From the NCBI GenBank assembly GCA_000769715.1, contig JROS01000046.1, forward strand, positions 1 through 35,345: a stretch of DNA of 35,345 bases, written 5' to 3'. The notes beneath the pieces were generated by a model that was given only the letters and a program-made list of their open reading frames with translations, had not been told where the DNA came from and ran no database searches. The position numbers and the translations under genes are program-made. Shown here one piece after another: positions 7,363 through 14,937 of this stretch. The number at the start of each line of letters is the position of its first letter. The stretch's first letter is position 1. The DNA comes from Desulfobulbus sp. Tol-SR. GTDB lineage: Bacteria; Desulfobacterota; Desulfobulbia; Desulfobulbales; Desulfocapsaceae.

Positions 7363-8268
7363 CTATTCCTTTTTCGCTACGATGAACAGTTCAAGGCTGA
7401 TGATGTCGTGCACCAGATGCATGCCGAGACGCTCGAAATAGCGGTACGAACCGTAGCAGATGTCCCACAGGGTTCGGTCGATGTCGAAGGCCGCATGGAC
7501 CTTGATGCTGCCGTCCGGTTGCGGGGCGGCAAGGGCCGGGAACCGGACAGGCCGCCTGAGCCCTCTTATCGTCAGTTCTCCGGTGGCGATCCCGCCGAGG
7601 GCGATCGGGAATACTTCATTCTTCACTTCCCACCCGCGTATCGCCAGCGAGGCGGTCGGGAAGCGATCGACGGCCAGGAAGTCCTCCGATTTCAAGTGGG
7701 CGATGAGCATGTCACGGTAGGCCGGGTCCTGGAGGTCGAAATCGGTCAGGGCGTGCATGTCGACGATGATGTCGGCGGCCAGTGGTCTGCCGGCGGCAAC
7801 CACCAGGTTGCCCTCGATGATGGCCAACTGGCCGATATGCCGGTTGTTGAGGCTGCGCCCGATCCATTCGACCCGGCTCTTCTGGGGATCGAGGAGATAT
7901 GTGCCGTCTGCCGGGGCCGTTTCGGGGAAGGCAGGTTCGGCTCCGCCCTCGACCGGCAGGCCTGCCTCGCGCCAGGCGGCAAGACCGCCGGCGAGGATCG
8001 ATACCCGCGTGTATCCGGCCTGAAGCAACCGATCTCGGGCCACCTCGGCGGTTTTGGTAGCTCCGGTGGCGTCATAGACGATCAGATCGGTGTCCAGGCC
8101 GGAAACGAGTTCCGCTACCCGATCAAGAAAAATTATTTCGTAGATGCAGGCGTTCCGGGCCCCGGCAACATGGCAGGCGGCGTAATCTTCCGGCGTCATC
8201 ACGTCGATGACCACGGCGCCCTCGTCCAGGCGCTGTTTCAATTCATTACATCGTATAATCTCAGTCAT
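7363..8268 (-). CDS. rhodanese-like domain fused to YceI-like domain
   Basis: This 301-residue protein has an N-terminal rhodanese fold (about 5-105) and a C-terminal YceI-like lipocalin domain (about 125-300, starting TYLLDPQKSRVEW). Rhodaneses move sulfane sulfur through an active-site Cys; YceI proteins bind isoprenoid-like ligands in a beta barrel. The rhodanese loop reads LIVYDATGATKTAEVA, so Asp66 stands where the catalytic Cys would be and sulfurtransferase activity is unlikely. There is no signal peptide, unlike most YceI proteins. The start at 8268 is fixed by GGAGGG upstream; a frame upstream of it is open but lacks a site. The gene is on the same strand as, and 276 bp upstream of, the CoA-disulfide-reductase-like gene, a partner often linked to rhodaneses. 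Confidence 0.85.
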   Translation of the reverse strand: MTEIIRCNELKQRLDEGAVVIDVMTPEDYAACHVAGARNACIYEIIFLDRVAELVSGLDTDLIVYDATGATKTAEVARDRLLQAGYTRVSILAGGLAAWREAGLPVEGGAEPAFPETAPADGTYLLDPQKSRVEWIGRSLNNRHIGQLAIIEGNLVVAAGRPLAADIIVDMHALTDFDLQDPAYRDMLIAHLKSEDFLAVDRFPTASLAIRGWEVKNEVFPIALGGIATGELTIRGLRRPVRFPALAAPQPDGSIKVHAAFDIDRTLWDICYGSYRYFERLGMHLVHDIISLELFIVAKKE

Positions 8269-8426
8269 GGTTAGACCCTCCTTCAGTTCACTTTCGACCC
8301 GGTGCGGGTCGATCACCTACGTCCGGATACCGGATCGTGGTTCTCCGGGAGTCGGAAATTACCCCTCATTTCTGCTCGCCTGACAATCAAATATACCTTT
8401 TGCTTCTTCCTGAATATTGCCAATTA

Positions 8427-8454
8427 TTGATGTTGGGGAAAAATCCCTTATCTT
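8427..8454 (+). promoter_or_regulatory. weak sigma-70-like promoter candidate
   Basis: TTGATG (8427-8432) and TATCTT (8449-8454) are separated by 16 bp and lie 60 bp upstream of the small gene at 8514. Each hexamer matches the consensus at four of six positions. The candidate rests on this match alone. Confidence 0.25.
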
Positions 8455-8513
8455 TTATCTCATTTCCAGGGTATGTTATACGAGAAATACTTTAACTCCG
8501 GAGAGGATTCAAT

Positions 8514-8693
8514 ATGAGCAGAAGAACAGTCCATCAATGGAAGGATTGGCTCCTGGAATATATCGGTGATGACCGATACGAATTAATCAACCTGCATACT
8601 CGGTCGGTTCATACGGTCGTGGCCAAGAATGCCATGGAAGCAGAGAATCACTGTCGACAGATGATGATCAAACTCAAGGAAGAAGCGGTTTGA
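8514..8693 (+). CDS. small hypothetical protein (59 aa)
   Basis: This 59-residue frame has an ATG at 8514 and GGAGAGG eight bases upstream. The product is rich in charged and aromatic residues: it begins MSRRTVHQWKDWLLEY, has a central strand-like segment RYELINLHTRSVHTVVA, and ends in a helix EAENHCRQMMIKLKEEAV. That pattern suggests a small beta-beta-alpha fold, but I do not recognise the family. It is the first of four small genes in an AT-richer stretch. The good ribosome-binding site and protein-like composition support it as real. Confidence 0.65.
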   Translation: MSRRTVHQWKDWLLEYIGDDRYELINLHTRSVHTVVAKNAMEAENHCRQMMIKLKEEAV

Positions 8694-8872
8694 TCTGCTC
8701 TAAATTCATGTTCAAGCTGATTCAGCGTGCCTAGCATAGGAGTTGGTCGGGAAAAGTTTTCCTCTCCCGAAAACGCCAATTATCGTCATTCAGCTCTTGA
8801 TTTTCGAATTGTCACGTCGTGAATATTTGTCGGTGCCAGCCTAATAGATAAATTCTAATAAAAGGTCTCCCA

Positions 8873-9034
8873 TTGTCAAGAAGCAACTTTTCGTTTGAAA
8901 AACGCCAGAAGGAATTGGAAAGAAAGAAAAAGAAAACAGAAAAACAACAACGGAAGCGAGAAAAGAATAAACCGCAGCCGGAAGAGAGTGAGGACGGAAT
9001 CGAGGATAAAATCATCGACGAGTCGGAGGGATGA
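8873..9034 (+). CDS. small lysine-rich coiled-coil protein (53 aa, TTG start)
   Basis: A 53-codon frame begins at a TTG (8873) after AAAGG. The product starts SRSNFSFEKRQKELERKKKK, continues with a highly basic helix up to about residue 35 and ends in an acidic tail (EESEDGIEDKIIDESEG). The FEKRQKEL...KKK pattern matches a family of short conserved hypothetical proteins common in Proteobacteria, with no established function. The alternating basic and acidic halves suggest a nucleic-acid or RNP-associated helix, which is inference. Frames on the opposite strand and in the next frame cover the same bases but have no such pattern. Confidence 0.65.
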   Translation: MSRSNFSFEKRQKELERKKKKTEKQQRKREKNKPQPEESEDGIEDKIIDESEG

Positions 9035-9159
9035 CAAACCGTACTCAACTCTGAACCATCATCATGTCTCCTTTTCTTGAGTAACAATAAGAGACTTCAT
9101 CAAATGAATACCTATTGTATCAAAACAGTTTCATAACAATTTACTGAGAGGTAGCAATA

Positions 9160-9348
9160 ATGGCGATTTTTTCTAAAGGTGAAAATGTCAGACACAATAA
9201 AAAATCGGAGTGGGGTATCGGAAAAGTGCTTGATGTGGACAAGTGCGGGACAATCAAGGTTATCTTTGAAGGATACAACGAAATGTCCATTGCCAAGGGG
9301 GCGAAATATCTTCTGAAAGTCAATGGGAACGGCAAAGGAGTCAAATGA
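9160..9348 (+). CDS. DUF3553-like small protein
   Basis: This 62-residue protein has the DUF3553-type pattern: a short KGENVRHNKKSEWGIGKVLDV segment, then TIKVIFEGYNEMSIA, as in the small beta-barrel found at the ends of some UvrD-like helicases and as stand-alone proteins. The W-G-I-G-K-V core is at residues 18-23. The function is unknown; a small SH3-like or Tudor-like nucleic-acid or protein adaptor is the usual guess. The start at 9160 has GAGAGG nine bases upstream. It lies in the same direction as the other three small genes in this island. Confidence 0.75.
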   Translation: MAIFSKGENVRHNKKSEWGIGKVLDVDKCGTIKVIFEGYNEMSIAKGAKYLLKVNGNGKGVK

Positions 9349-9493
9349 GGAGTTGCCGGATGGCGATGGTGGTCCTCGCTGTCATGATCGATGATGCGAT
9401 CACGAACGGGAACGGTTGTATCGGGGGCAGCTAGTAGCTGATCACCAGTGGCGCTGCTCGAAATATGATGCGATATAGGGTAAAGGTGGATTT

Positions 9494-9757
9494 TTGCAAA
9501 CAGTAGTGAAAAAATGGTTCCGCGACAAGGACTCGGGGTTCCTCGATAATAAAGGCGGGCCCGACATTGTGGTGCGTAAGGCCGATCTTGTGGACTGTCA
9601 GTTTTTAAAGGTTGGCGTTACAGTCGAGTTCGAATGCCACATCGAAAAGCAGATGTTGGTTGCCAGGAAAGTCAGGCTGTCGAACCAAAAAAATTCCGAT
9701 GGTCAAAATAATAGAAACCATGGCCCTAAGCCATTCCGATTTGGCGTCATGACGTAA
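9494..9757 (+). CDS. divergent cold-shock-domain protein (TTG start)
   Basis: This 87-residue protein has an N-terminal OB-fold of the cold shock type. It aligns as VVKKWFRDKDSGFLDNKGGPDIVV, where canonical proteins have TVKWFN..KGFGFI....G.DVFVH, followed by the closing strands VTVEFECHIEKQMLVARKVRL. The RNP1 motif is altered to DSGFLDN and RNP2 to DIVVRK, so two of the usual aromatic RNA-contacting residues and the VFVH histidine are missing. A basic, Asn-rich tail (about 65-87) follows. The start is TTG at 9494 with AAAGGTGG upstream; no ATG precedes the fold. The likely role is single-stranded nucleic-acid binding, with altered specificity. Confidence 0.8.
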   Translation: MQTVVKKWFRDKDSGFLDNKGGPDIVVRKADLVDCQFLKVGVTVEFECHIEKQMLVARKVRLSNQKNSDGQNNRNHGPKPFRFGVMT

Positions 9758-10084
9758 TCCGGGTTCACCGCATGTACTTGAACAACAGTTGTCAGTGCTG
9801 TGCGGTCTGCATTCAAAATAGCTTTGCCGGTCGGAATCCCCAAACCTGAACGACCTTCTGTCGTCGCAATCGACCTTGACGTGATCAAGGGTCGAGAAAG
9901 CTCTCTTCAGCGTTGATATGCTGCAATTCGAGGCAGCATCCGCCATCTCGAAATAAAGTCCATTTATTTCAGCATACACAACGTTGCCTCTCATGCAACC
10001 ACCGTTGAGTGATGATTCATGGCCTCAGCGGTTGCCGTCCGCCCTCCCGGCAGGCAGCGGCAATTCTCTCCCGGTTGAGAGCGG
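9758..10084. other. intergenic, no convincing gene
   Basis: A minus-strand frame (9994 to 9605) spans this gap but runs deep into the cold-shock gene on the other strand, lacks a recognisable domain and has a Cys/Ser-rich composition typical of a chance frame. I see no terminator with a U-tract. The segment separates the small-gene island from the convergently oriented metallopeptidase gene. Confidence 0.5.
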
Positions 10085-10474
10085 TTAACCGTAACCCAGG
10101 GCGATCAGGTCGTCTTCGTCAAAGCCCATGTAGTGGGCGATCTCGTGGACAACGGTGATCTCTATCTCCTCGATCAGCTCCTCGCGGCTGCGGCAGAAGG
10201 CCTCGAGAGGTTCCCGATAGATCTGGATGGTGTCCGGATAGAGGGGGGGATCGGCCGGGCTGCGTTCGGCCAGGGGGACGCCGGTAAAAATGCCGAACAA
10301 TTCGTCATCAGGGGCAAGTCCCATTTCCGCCAGCAGATCCCTGTCCGGGCGCGGCTGCACCGAGATCAGGATGTTGTCGAGATGACGGCGGAGGTCCCAG
10401 GGAATGCGGGCGATTGCCTGTTCGACAAGGCGATTGAATTCCCCCGGGCTCAATTTCGGATGGCTACGAGTCAT
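10085..10474 (-). CDS. small zinc metallopeptidase-like protein (HExxH, COG3824-type)
   Basis: This 129-residue protein has the zincin helix VVHEIAHYMGFDEDDL, with His110, Glu111 and His114 as the HExxH core and Asp121 as a possible third ligand, close to the C-terminus. It also has the family segments F..LVEQAI..IP and PDTIQIYREPLE. This size and layout match the uncharacterised "metallopeptidase family protein" group (DUF1025-like), predicted cytoplasmic proteins with no known substrate. I chose the ATG at 10474. Its ribosome-binding site is weak, and an in-frame GTG at about 10504 preceded by AGGGAC is an alternative. The open frame upstream has unrelated composition. Confidence 0.8.
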   Translation of the reverse strand: MTRSHPKLSPGEFNRLVEQAIARIPWDLRRHLDNILISVQPRPDRDLLAEMGLAPDDELFGIFTGVPLAERSPADPPLYPDTIQIYREPLEAFCRSREELIEEIEITVVHEIAHYMGFDEDDLIALGYG

Positions 10475-10791
10475 GTTTTTGCAGAAAAATAAATTGACGG
10501 CCACGTACTGTCCCTGATTAAATGGTAACGTCGAAGGCGATAAGATCAATGGGGACAAGACCCGGGACACGGTATATCCCTGCCGGGAGCATCCTCCATT
10601 ATCCCGTGTTTGGCAAGGAATTCCCGGCAATTTCCGGCGATAGGCACCGATATCGTATTGCGGTGCTCCATAGGGTTTGCCGGACAGTGCGGGGAGTTGA
10701 TTTTTCCGTATTTTTCCTTATTCTCCCGAATATTGTCGGGAGATCGCCGTTTCCCTGTCCCGCCACCTATCTTGTGAAATGAGGCCAGCCC
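10475..10791. other. divergent intergenic region with a 7-bp palindrome
   Basis: This gap separates the divergently transcribed metallopeptidase and NamA-like genes, so both promoters should be here. The only clear structure is CTCCCGA (10723-10729) facing TCGGGAG (10736-10742), a perfect 7-bp inverted repeat with a 6-bp spacer, 50 bp upstream of the reductase start. It could be an operator or an mRNA hairpin. No U-tract follows it. Confidence 0.45.
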
Positions 10792-11853
10792 ATGAGTATT
10801 CTGTTTTCACCTTTGACCCTGCGCTCAATCACCTTCCGCAACCGGATTTTCGTGTCTCCGATGTGCCAGTATTCAAGTCCCGATGGAGTGCCCGGCGACT
10901 GGCATCTCGTGCACCTCGGCAGTCGTGCCGTCGGCGGTGCGGGGCTGGTGATGGTGGAGGCCACCGCGGTGAGTCCGGAGGGGCGGATCAGCCCCGATGA
11001 CAGCGGGATCTGGAATGATGCTCAGGCTCAGGCGTTCAAGGCAATTGCCCGTTTTATCAAGGAGCAGGGTGCGGTGCCGGGGATTCAGCTCGCCCATGCC
11101 GGCCGCAAGGCCTCCTGCTCGCCCCCCTGGCTGGGGGGCGGACCGTTGGGTATCGATGAACGTGGATGGCAGCCGCTGGCCCCAGGCGCCGCCGCCTTTG
11201 ACGCGGGCCATCCTGTGCCGCGGGCCATGACCATGGAAGACATGGGCCAGGTCGAGCACCAGTTCCAGGCTGCAGCCCGGCGGGCGTTGGCTGCCGGGTT
11301 CGAGGTGGTGGAACTGCACATGGCGCACGGCTATCTCCTCCATGAATTTCTCTCCCCCCTCGTCAATCGGCGAGAGGATGACTACGGCGGCAATCTCGAC
11401 AATCGGCTGCGTTTCCCATTGCGGGTGGCGCGGGCGGTGCGGGCGGAATGGCCGGAGCGACTGCCGGTCTTTGCCCGGATTTCAGCGACGGATTGGATGG
11501 CGGGCGGATGGGATATCGAGCAATCGGTGATCCTGGCCCGGCAGTTGAAAGAGATCGGGGTCGACCTCATCGATTGTTCCTCCGGATTTGCCGTCCCGAA
11601 CGAGGCGATTCCCTTCGGCCCCGGCTTTCAGGTCCCCTTTGCGGCCAGGGTTCGGGCTGAGGCTGGAATCGCCGGCGGCGCGGTCGGCTTCATCACCGAA
11701 CCGGCTCAGGCCGAACAGATCGTGGCGACCGGTCAGGCCGATGCCGTGTTCCTGGGGCGGCAGATGCTCCGCGATCCCTACTGGCCGCTGCATGCCGCCC
11801 AGGCCCTGCATGCCGATACGGCGTGGCCGATCCAGTATCTCCGGGCCAGATAG
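10792..11853 (+). CDS. namA: NADPH dehydrogenase / old yellow enzyme (YqjM-NamA type)
   Basis: This 353-residue FMN-dependent TIM-barrel ene-reductase transfers hydride from NADPH to activated C=C bonds of enals, enones and nitro compounds in the cytoplasm. It belongs to the thermophilic-like YqjM branch: SPMCQYSS gives Cys25 and Tyr27, the redox-tuning pair unique to that branch; QLAHAGRKA is the flavin-contact strand; ELHMAHGYLLHEFLSPL carries the substrate-binding His pair. Both the full length and the C-terminal segment (VFLGRQMLRDPYWPL...YLRAR), which includes the Arg finger of the dimer interface, are present. The ATG at 10792 follows a GAGG sequence. It stands alone between divergent and unrelated neighbours, so its physiological substrate cannot be inferred. 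Confidence 0.9.
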   Translation: MSILFSPLTLRSITFRNRIFVSPMCQYSSPDGVPGDWHLVHLGSRAVGGAGLVMVEATAVSPEGRISPDDSGIWNDAQAQAFKAIARFIKEQGAVPGIQLAHAGRKASCSPPWLGGGPLGIDERGWQPLAPGAAAFDAGHPVPRAMTMEDMGQVEHQFQAAARRALAAGFEVVELHMAHGYLLHEFLSPLVNRREDDYGGNLDNRLRFPLRVARAVRAEWPERLPVFARISATDWMAGGWDIEQSVILARQLKEIGVDLIDCSSGFAVPNEAIPFGPGFQVPFAARVRAEAGIAGGAVGFITEPAQAEQIVATGQADAVFLGRQMLRDPYWPLHAAQALHADTAWPIQYLRAR

Positions 11854-12002
11854 CGTCGCCTGACAATTCCACGCCATGGAAAGGGCCAGGGCGCAGGAGA
11901 TTTTTTCTGGCTCCTGACCAGTTCATGATTAATAATTATAAATGAAGATGTGTCCGGTCCGGTGCAATTGATTTCAAAATCGATTGAAAAAGGAGGGATT
12001 CG

Positions 12003-12299
12003 ATGCACTCAATGACCTACAAAGACATTATCGATGAAAAGACGGCTGAGTGGCGGAACGGCCTGAAAAAACTCGAAGACCTGGCTGCAAAGTCCACTGC
12101 TGAGACCAGGGCGATACTTGATGCGAAGATCGAGCAACTCAATTCGGCGATAGATTCGGCCACGGCGCAGCTTCGCCATCTCGATGAACATGAAACCGTC
12201 GGGAACACCGTCGAGACCAAAGACAAGATTTTGAAGATCTTCAGCTCAATCGATAAAGATTTTATCGGTCATGAGGAGAAGATCCCGTATATGCTCTGA
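12003..12299 (+). CDS. small coiled-coil hypothetical protein
   Basis: This 98-residue protein starts at an ATG preceded by AAGGAGGG, one of the strongest ribosome-binding sites in the window. The sequence is almost entirely helical and amphipathic (YKDIIDEKTAEWRNGLKKLE...AETRAILDAKIEQLNSAIDSATAQLRHLDE), predicting a long two-stranded or antiparallel coiled coil over residues 5-62, followed by a shorter helix. It resembles the stress-associated sll1863-like small helical proteins in general style, but I cannot assign it firmly. There is no signal peptide or membrane segment. A short AT-rich leader (about 11925-11950) precedes it and may hold its promoter. Confidence 0.75.
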   Translation: MHSMTYKDIIDEKTAEWRNGLKKLEDLAAKSTAETRAILDAKIEQLNSAIDSATAQLRHLDEHETVGNTVETKDKILKIFSSIDKDFIGHEEKIPYML

Positions 12300-12664
12300 G
12301 AATAGTCTAAGAATTGCGGCCTGATCACATGAAATAATCGCTGCGGGCAGTTGCGGCAGTCAGATGATTGCCGAGGTTCCACGAGGAGCTGCTCGAAGGG
12401 GCGTGATGCGTGTCTGTTCGTCTCATGGACACGATTGCGCCCCGAATCGATTTTGGCCCCTTGTTCCGACTCGAATTCAGACAGGATGTGCGCGGTCAAG
12501 GGGAGGCGAGTTATCGGGTGAATGGATGATACGCAGAGAAATGATCGCATATTCCAATTTGTAAAAGAAGGGCGTGTTCATTAAGTACAATAGTGTCAGC
12601 CCTTGCGTCGGGGTCGATCCCCGGCGATGTGCGATGCCTTTTCCTGTCGGCCCGATACCATTCA
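12300..12664. other. intergenic, no gene recognised
   Basis: Neither strand has a frame with a ribosome-binding site and a protein-like composition. A 93-codon minus-strand frame (12550-12269) overlaps the upstream gene and looks accidental. The glycosyltransferase frame is open upstream of its chosen ATG for 24 codons from a GTG at 12593, without a supporting site. Confidence 0.45.
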
Positions 12665-13900
12665 ATGAATATTCTCCACGTCATCAGCCAGCATCCGGAA
12701 AGCACCGGCAGCGGCATCTACCTGCAGAATCTGATGCGCCAGGCGGCGGCTGCCGGCCACCGCAATTTCCTGGTTGCCGGTATTTCAGCCGACCGGGCTC
12801 CTCATCTGGAAGGAATTTCTGAGGATTGCTGCCGCGTAGTCCGCTTTTCCGGTGGCGATCTCGATTTTCCCATTCCGGGGATGAGCGATGTCATGCCGTA
12901 TGCCAGTTCCCGCTTCGGTGCCCTGTCGTCTGAAGCGATCATGGACTATGAACGGGCATTCGCGGCAGTGATTGGTGCGGCCGGCCGTGATTTCCCGATC
13001 GATATCGTCCACAGTCACCACCTCTGGCTGGCAAGCGCCGTGGCCAGGCGCGTTCTTCCCGGTTTGCCGCTGGTTGTGTCCTGCCATTCGACGGATCTGC
13101 GGCAATTTGTGCAGTGCCCCCATCTCCGGGGCAGGGTGCTGGATGATTGCCGCCGAATCGATTCGATCCTGGCGCTGAGTGCGGGTCAGGCGGAGCAGAT
13201 CGCAGGTCTTTATGGGGTGGACGGAAAGAAAATCGAGGTCATCGGGACCGGATTCGATGACCGGATGTTCACCTTCAGCGACAAACCGGCAACCGGGCCG
13301 GTGCAGTTGCTCTATGCCGGCAAGCTGTGCCATGCCAAGGGGGTTGACTGGCTGCTGCGGGTGTTCGCCCGCCTCGGCAGCCAGCCGGTCCATCTGCATC
13401 TGGCCGGTTCCGGGGCCGGCGGGGAGGCCAGGGAGTGTCTCGATCTGGCTGGAGGTCTGGCGCGACGGGTCACGGTCCATGGGGCGCTCAGCCAGATCGA
13501 TCTGGCCCGGCTGATGCAGCGCTGCCATGTATTCGTCCTTCCTTCCTTTTATGAGGGGGTGCCGCTGGTGCTGCTGGAGGCCCTGGCCTCGGGCTGCCGG
13601 ATTGTCACGACCAACCTGCCGGGCTGTCTCGAACTGCTCGATAAGGTCAGTTGCGATCTGGTCGAGTTTGTCGATCTGCCGCCGATGGCGACAATCGATC
13701 GGCCCGACCCACGGCATTGGGGGCTGCTGGAGGACCGCTTGGCGATGGCGGTCGCAGCGATGATCAGGCGGGCCGAGCAGTCCCCGACGCCTTCCCGCGA
13801 TGAGGTTGAAACCATCACCGCCCGGTCGGGATGGGGGGTGGTTTTCAGGAAAATCGCCGCGGTGTATGAACGGGCAGGGGGCGGTCGCGGTCCAGGGTGA
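12665..13900 (+). CDS. GT4-family glycosyltransferase
   Basis: This 411-residue retaining GT-B glycosyltransferase would transfer a sugar from a nucleotide-sugar donor to a glycan or lipid acceptor at the inner membrane face. The N-terminal domain opens MNILHVISQHPESTGSGIYLQNL, with the glycine-containing acceptor/donor loop, and has the HSHHLWLAS segment. The C-terminal domain shows YAGKLCHAKGVDWLL and the EX7E signature in PSFYEGVPLVLLEALASGCRIVTTNLPG. I took the ATG at 12665 as the start because the first beta strand begins there; the ribosome-binding site is weak. Its 3' end overlaps the convergent phosphatase gene by 56 bp. Cell-surface polysaccharide synthesis is likely, judging by the FemAB-like and deacetylase-like genes nearby. 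Confidence 0.88.
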   Translation: MNILHVISQHPESTGSGIYLQNLMRQAAAAGHRNFLVAGISADRAPHLEGISEDCCRVVRFSGGDLDFPIPGMSDVMPYASSRFGALSSEAIMDYERAFAAVIGAAGRDFPIDIVHSHHLWLASAVARRVLPGLPLVVSCHSTDLRQFVQCPHLRGRVLDDCRRIDSILALSAGQAEQIAGLYGVDGKKIEVIGTGFDDRMFTFSDKPATGPVQLLYAGKLCHAKGVDWLLRVFARLGSQPVHLHLAGSGAGGEARECLDLAGGLARRVTVHGALSQIDLARLMQRCHVFVLPSFYEGVPLVLLEALASGCRIVTTNLPGCLELLDKVSCDLVEFVDLPPMATIDRPDPRHWGLLEDRLAMAVAAMIRRAEQSPTPSRDEVETITARSGWGVVFRKIAAVYERAGGGRGPG

Positions 13901-14750
13901 TGGCGATGGCGGCGATGTCGTCGTGCAGCTTGAAGCGGGGATAGCGGCGGCAGGTCGGATCTTCCGACTGGAGGCCGCGGACATGGTCGCGGAGGGCGGG
14001 GAGGCCGCCGCGGCGGTAGAGATCGGCAAACGCCTGCCAGTCGCTCGGGGCTTTGGGCTCGGCCTTGGGTAAGGCGAGGCCGTCGGTGAATAGCAGGATG
14101 TCCGCGATGCCGTCGAGGCTGCACCGGCCATGACGGAGGAAGTCCATCGATTCCGGCTCGCCGTTGAGCACCCCGTAGCTGACATTCATCTGCAGCCGGA
14201 TCCTGACGATCTGGTCGGCCAGATGGGCATGGATGGACTGCGCCGTCGTCGGGGATTCCTGCCACAGCTGCAGCGTCTCGCTGTCGATATCCGGCTCCGG
14301 GGAGAGCAGGGTGTGGCTGCCGTCGCGGTGCAGCAGCAGGATCAGGCAGTCGCCGGTAAAACAGTAGTCGAAGGAGGACTCGTTCAGCCGGATGACGGCC
14401 AGGCTGGTTGACCACAGCCGGTGCCGATGATGCAGCGGTATGCGATAGCGCTGCTGGGCTTCGCGGATCAGGCGGTTCGCCGTCGCGGCGGCCTGCGGCA
14501 GACCGCCGCCACAGTCGTGAAAGGTATCGGCGGCGATCGTCGCTGCCCGAAGCCCGCCCGTCGAGCCGTTGCTGTCGTAAAAATGTTCCAGGCTTGTTGC
14601 CCCGTCGAACACACCGAAGAGGTCCTCGGCCTGCAGGAGGACATCCTCGTTGCACTCGCCGCTGCCCTGTTCATGAAGTGTTTCTATCATGCAGGGCGGC
14701 GGTGATGCCGCTGGACAGTGGATGGCGTATTGGTCGGTTGAAAGGTACAT
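13845..14750 (-). CDS. PP2C-like serine/threonine phosphatase
   Basis: This 301-residue protein has the PP2C/PPM layout: ECNEDVLLQAEDLFGVFDGATSL with the two metal-binding acidic positions (ED and DG), a strand TSLAVIRLNESSFDYCFTGDCLILLL, then ILLFTDGLAL and FKLHDDIAAIAITLDR, which carry the C-terminal metal ligands. The family dephosphorylates Ser/Thr, often counteracting a Hanks-type kinase; no such kinase is visible here. The GGAG six bases upstream supports the ATG at 14750. An alternative ATG at 14690 begins closer to the domain but lacks a site. The gene points towards the glycosyltransferase and overlaps its end. It diverges from the FemAB-like gene, leaving under 190 bp for two promoters. 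Confidence 0.8.
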   Translation of the reverse strand: MYLSTDQYAIHCPAASPPPCMIETLHEQGSGECNEDVLLQAEDLFGVFDGATSLEHFYDSNGSTGGLRAATIAADTFHDCGGGLPQAAATANRLIREAQQRYRIPLHHRHRLWSTSLAVIRLNESSFDYCFTGDCLILLLHRDGSHTLLSPEPDIDSETLQLWQESPTTAQSIHAHLADQIVRIRLQMNVSYGVLNGEPESMDFLRHGRCSLDGIADILLFTDGLALPKAEPKAPSDWQAFADLYRRGGLPALRDHVRGLQSEDPTCRRYPRFKLHDDIAAIAITLDRDRPLPVHTPRRFS

Positions 14751-14937
14751 GCCGGCTCCGGACTCGAATGATTGTTCGCCATACAGTACTAATGAATGAA
14801 GATAAGCACAAATTGCTTGTTTCGATCATCCTCCGGGTTGCTATAGCTTCGATATATACTGACGCAATGTGACCATGGGGGGGGAAAGAGAGGGCCGCGA
14901 TCCACCCGCTGTGTTTATCGGCAATCCTGCAGCAGAG

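Noticed and set aside
9345..9434. 29-codon frame overlapping the DUF3553-like stop by ATGA
   Set aside because: It is short, Met/Val/Ile-rich with no ribosome-binding site beyond the overlap and no recognisable family.
9605..9994. 129-codon minus-strand frame
   Set aside because: It overlaps the recognised cold-shock gene extensively, is Cys/Ser-rich and shows no domain.
12785..14185. 466-codon minus-strand frame opposite the glycosyltransferase
   Set aside because: Its composition (Arg/Pro/Gln/His-rich) is that of an antisense shadow, and the plus strand has clear GT4 motifs.
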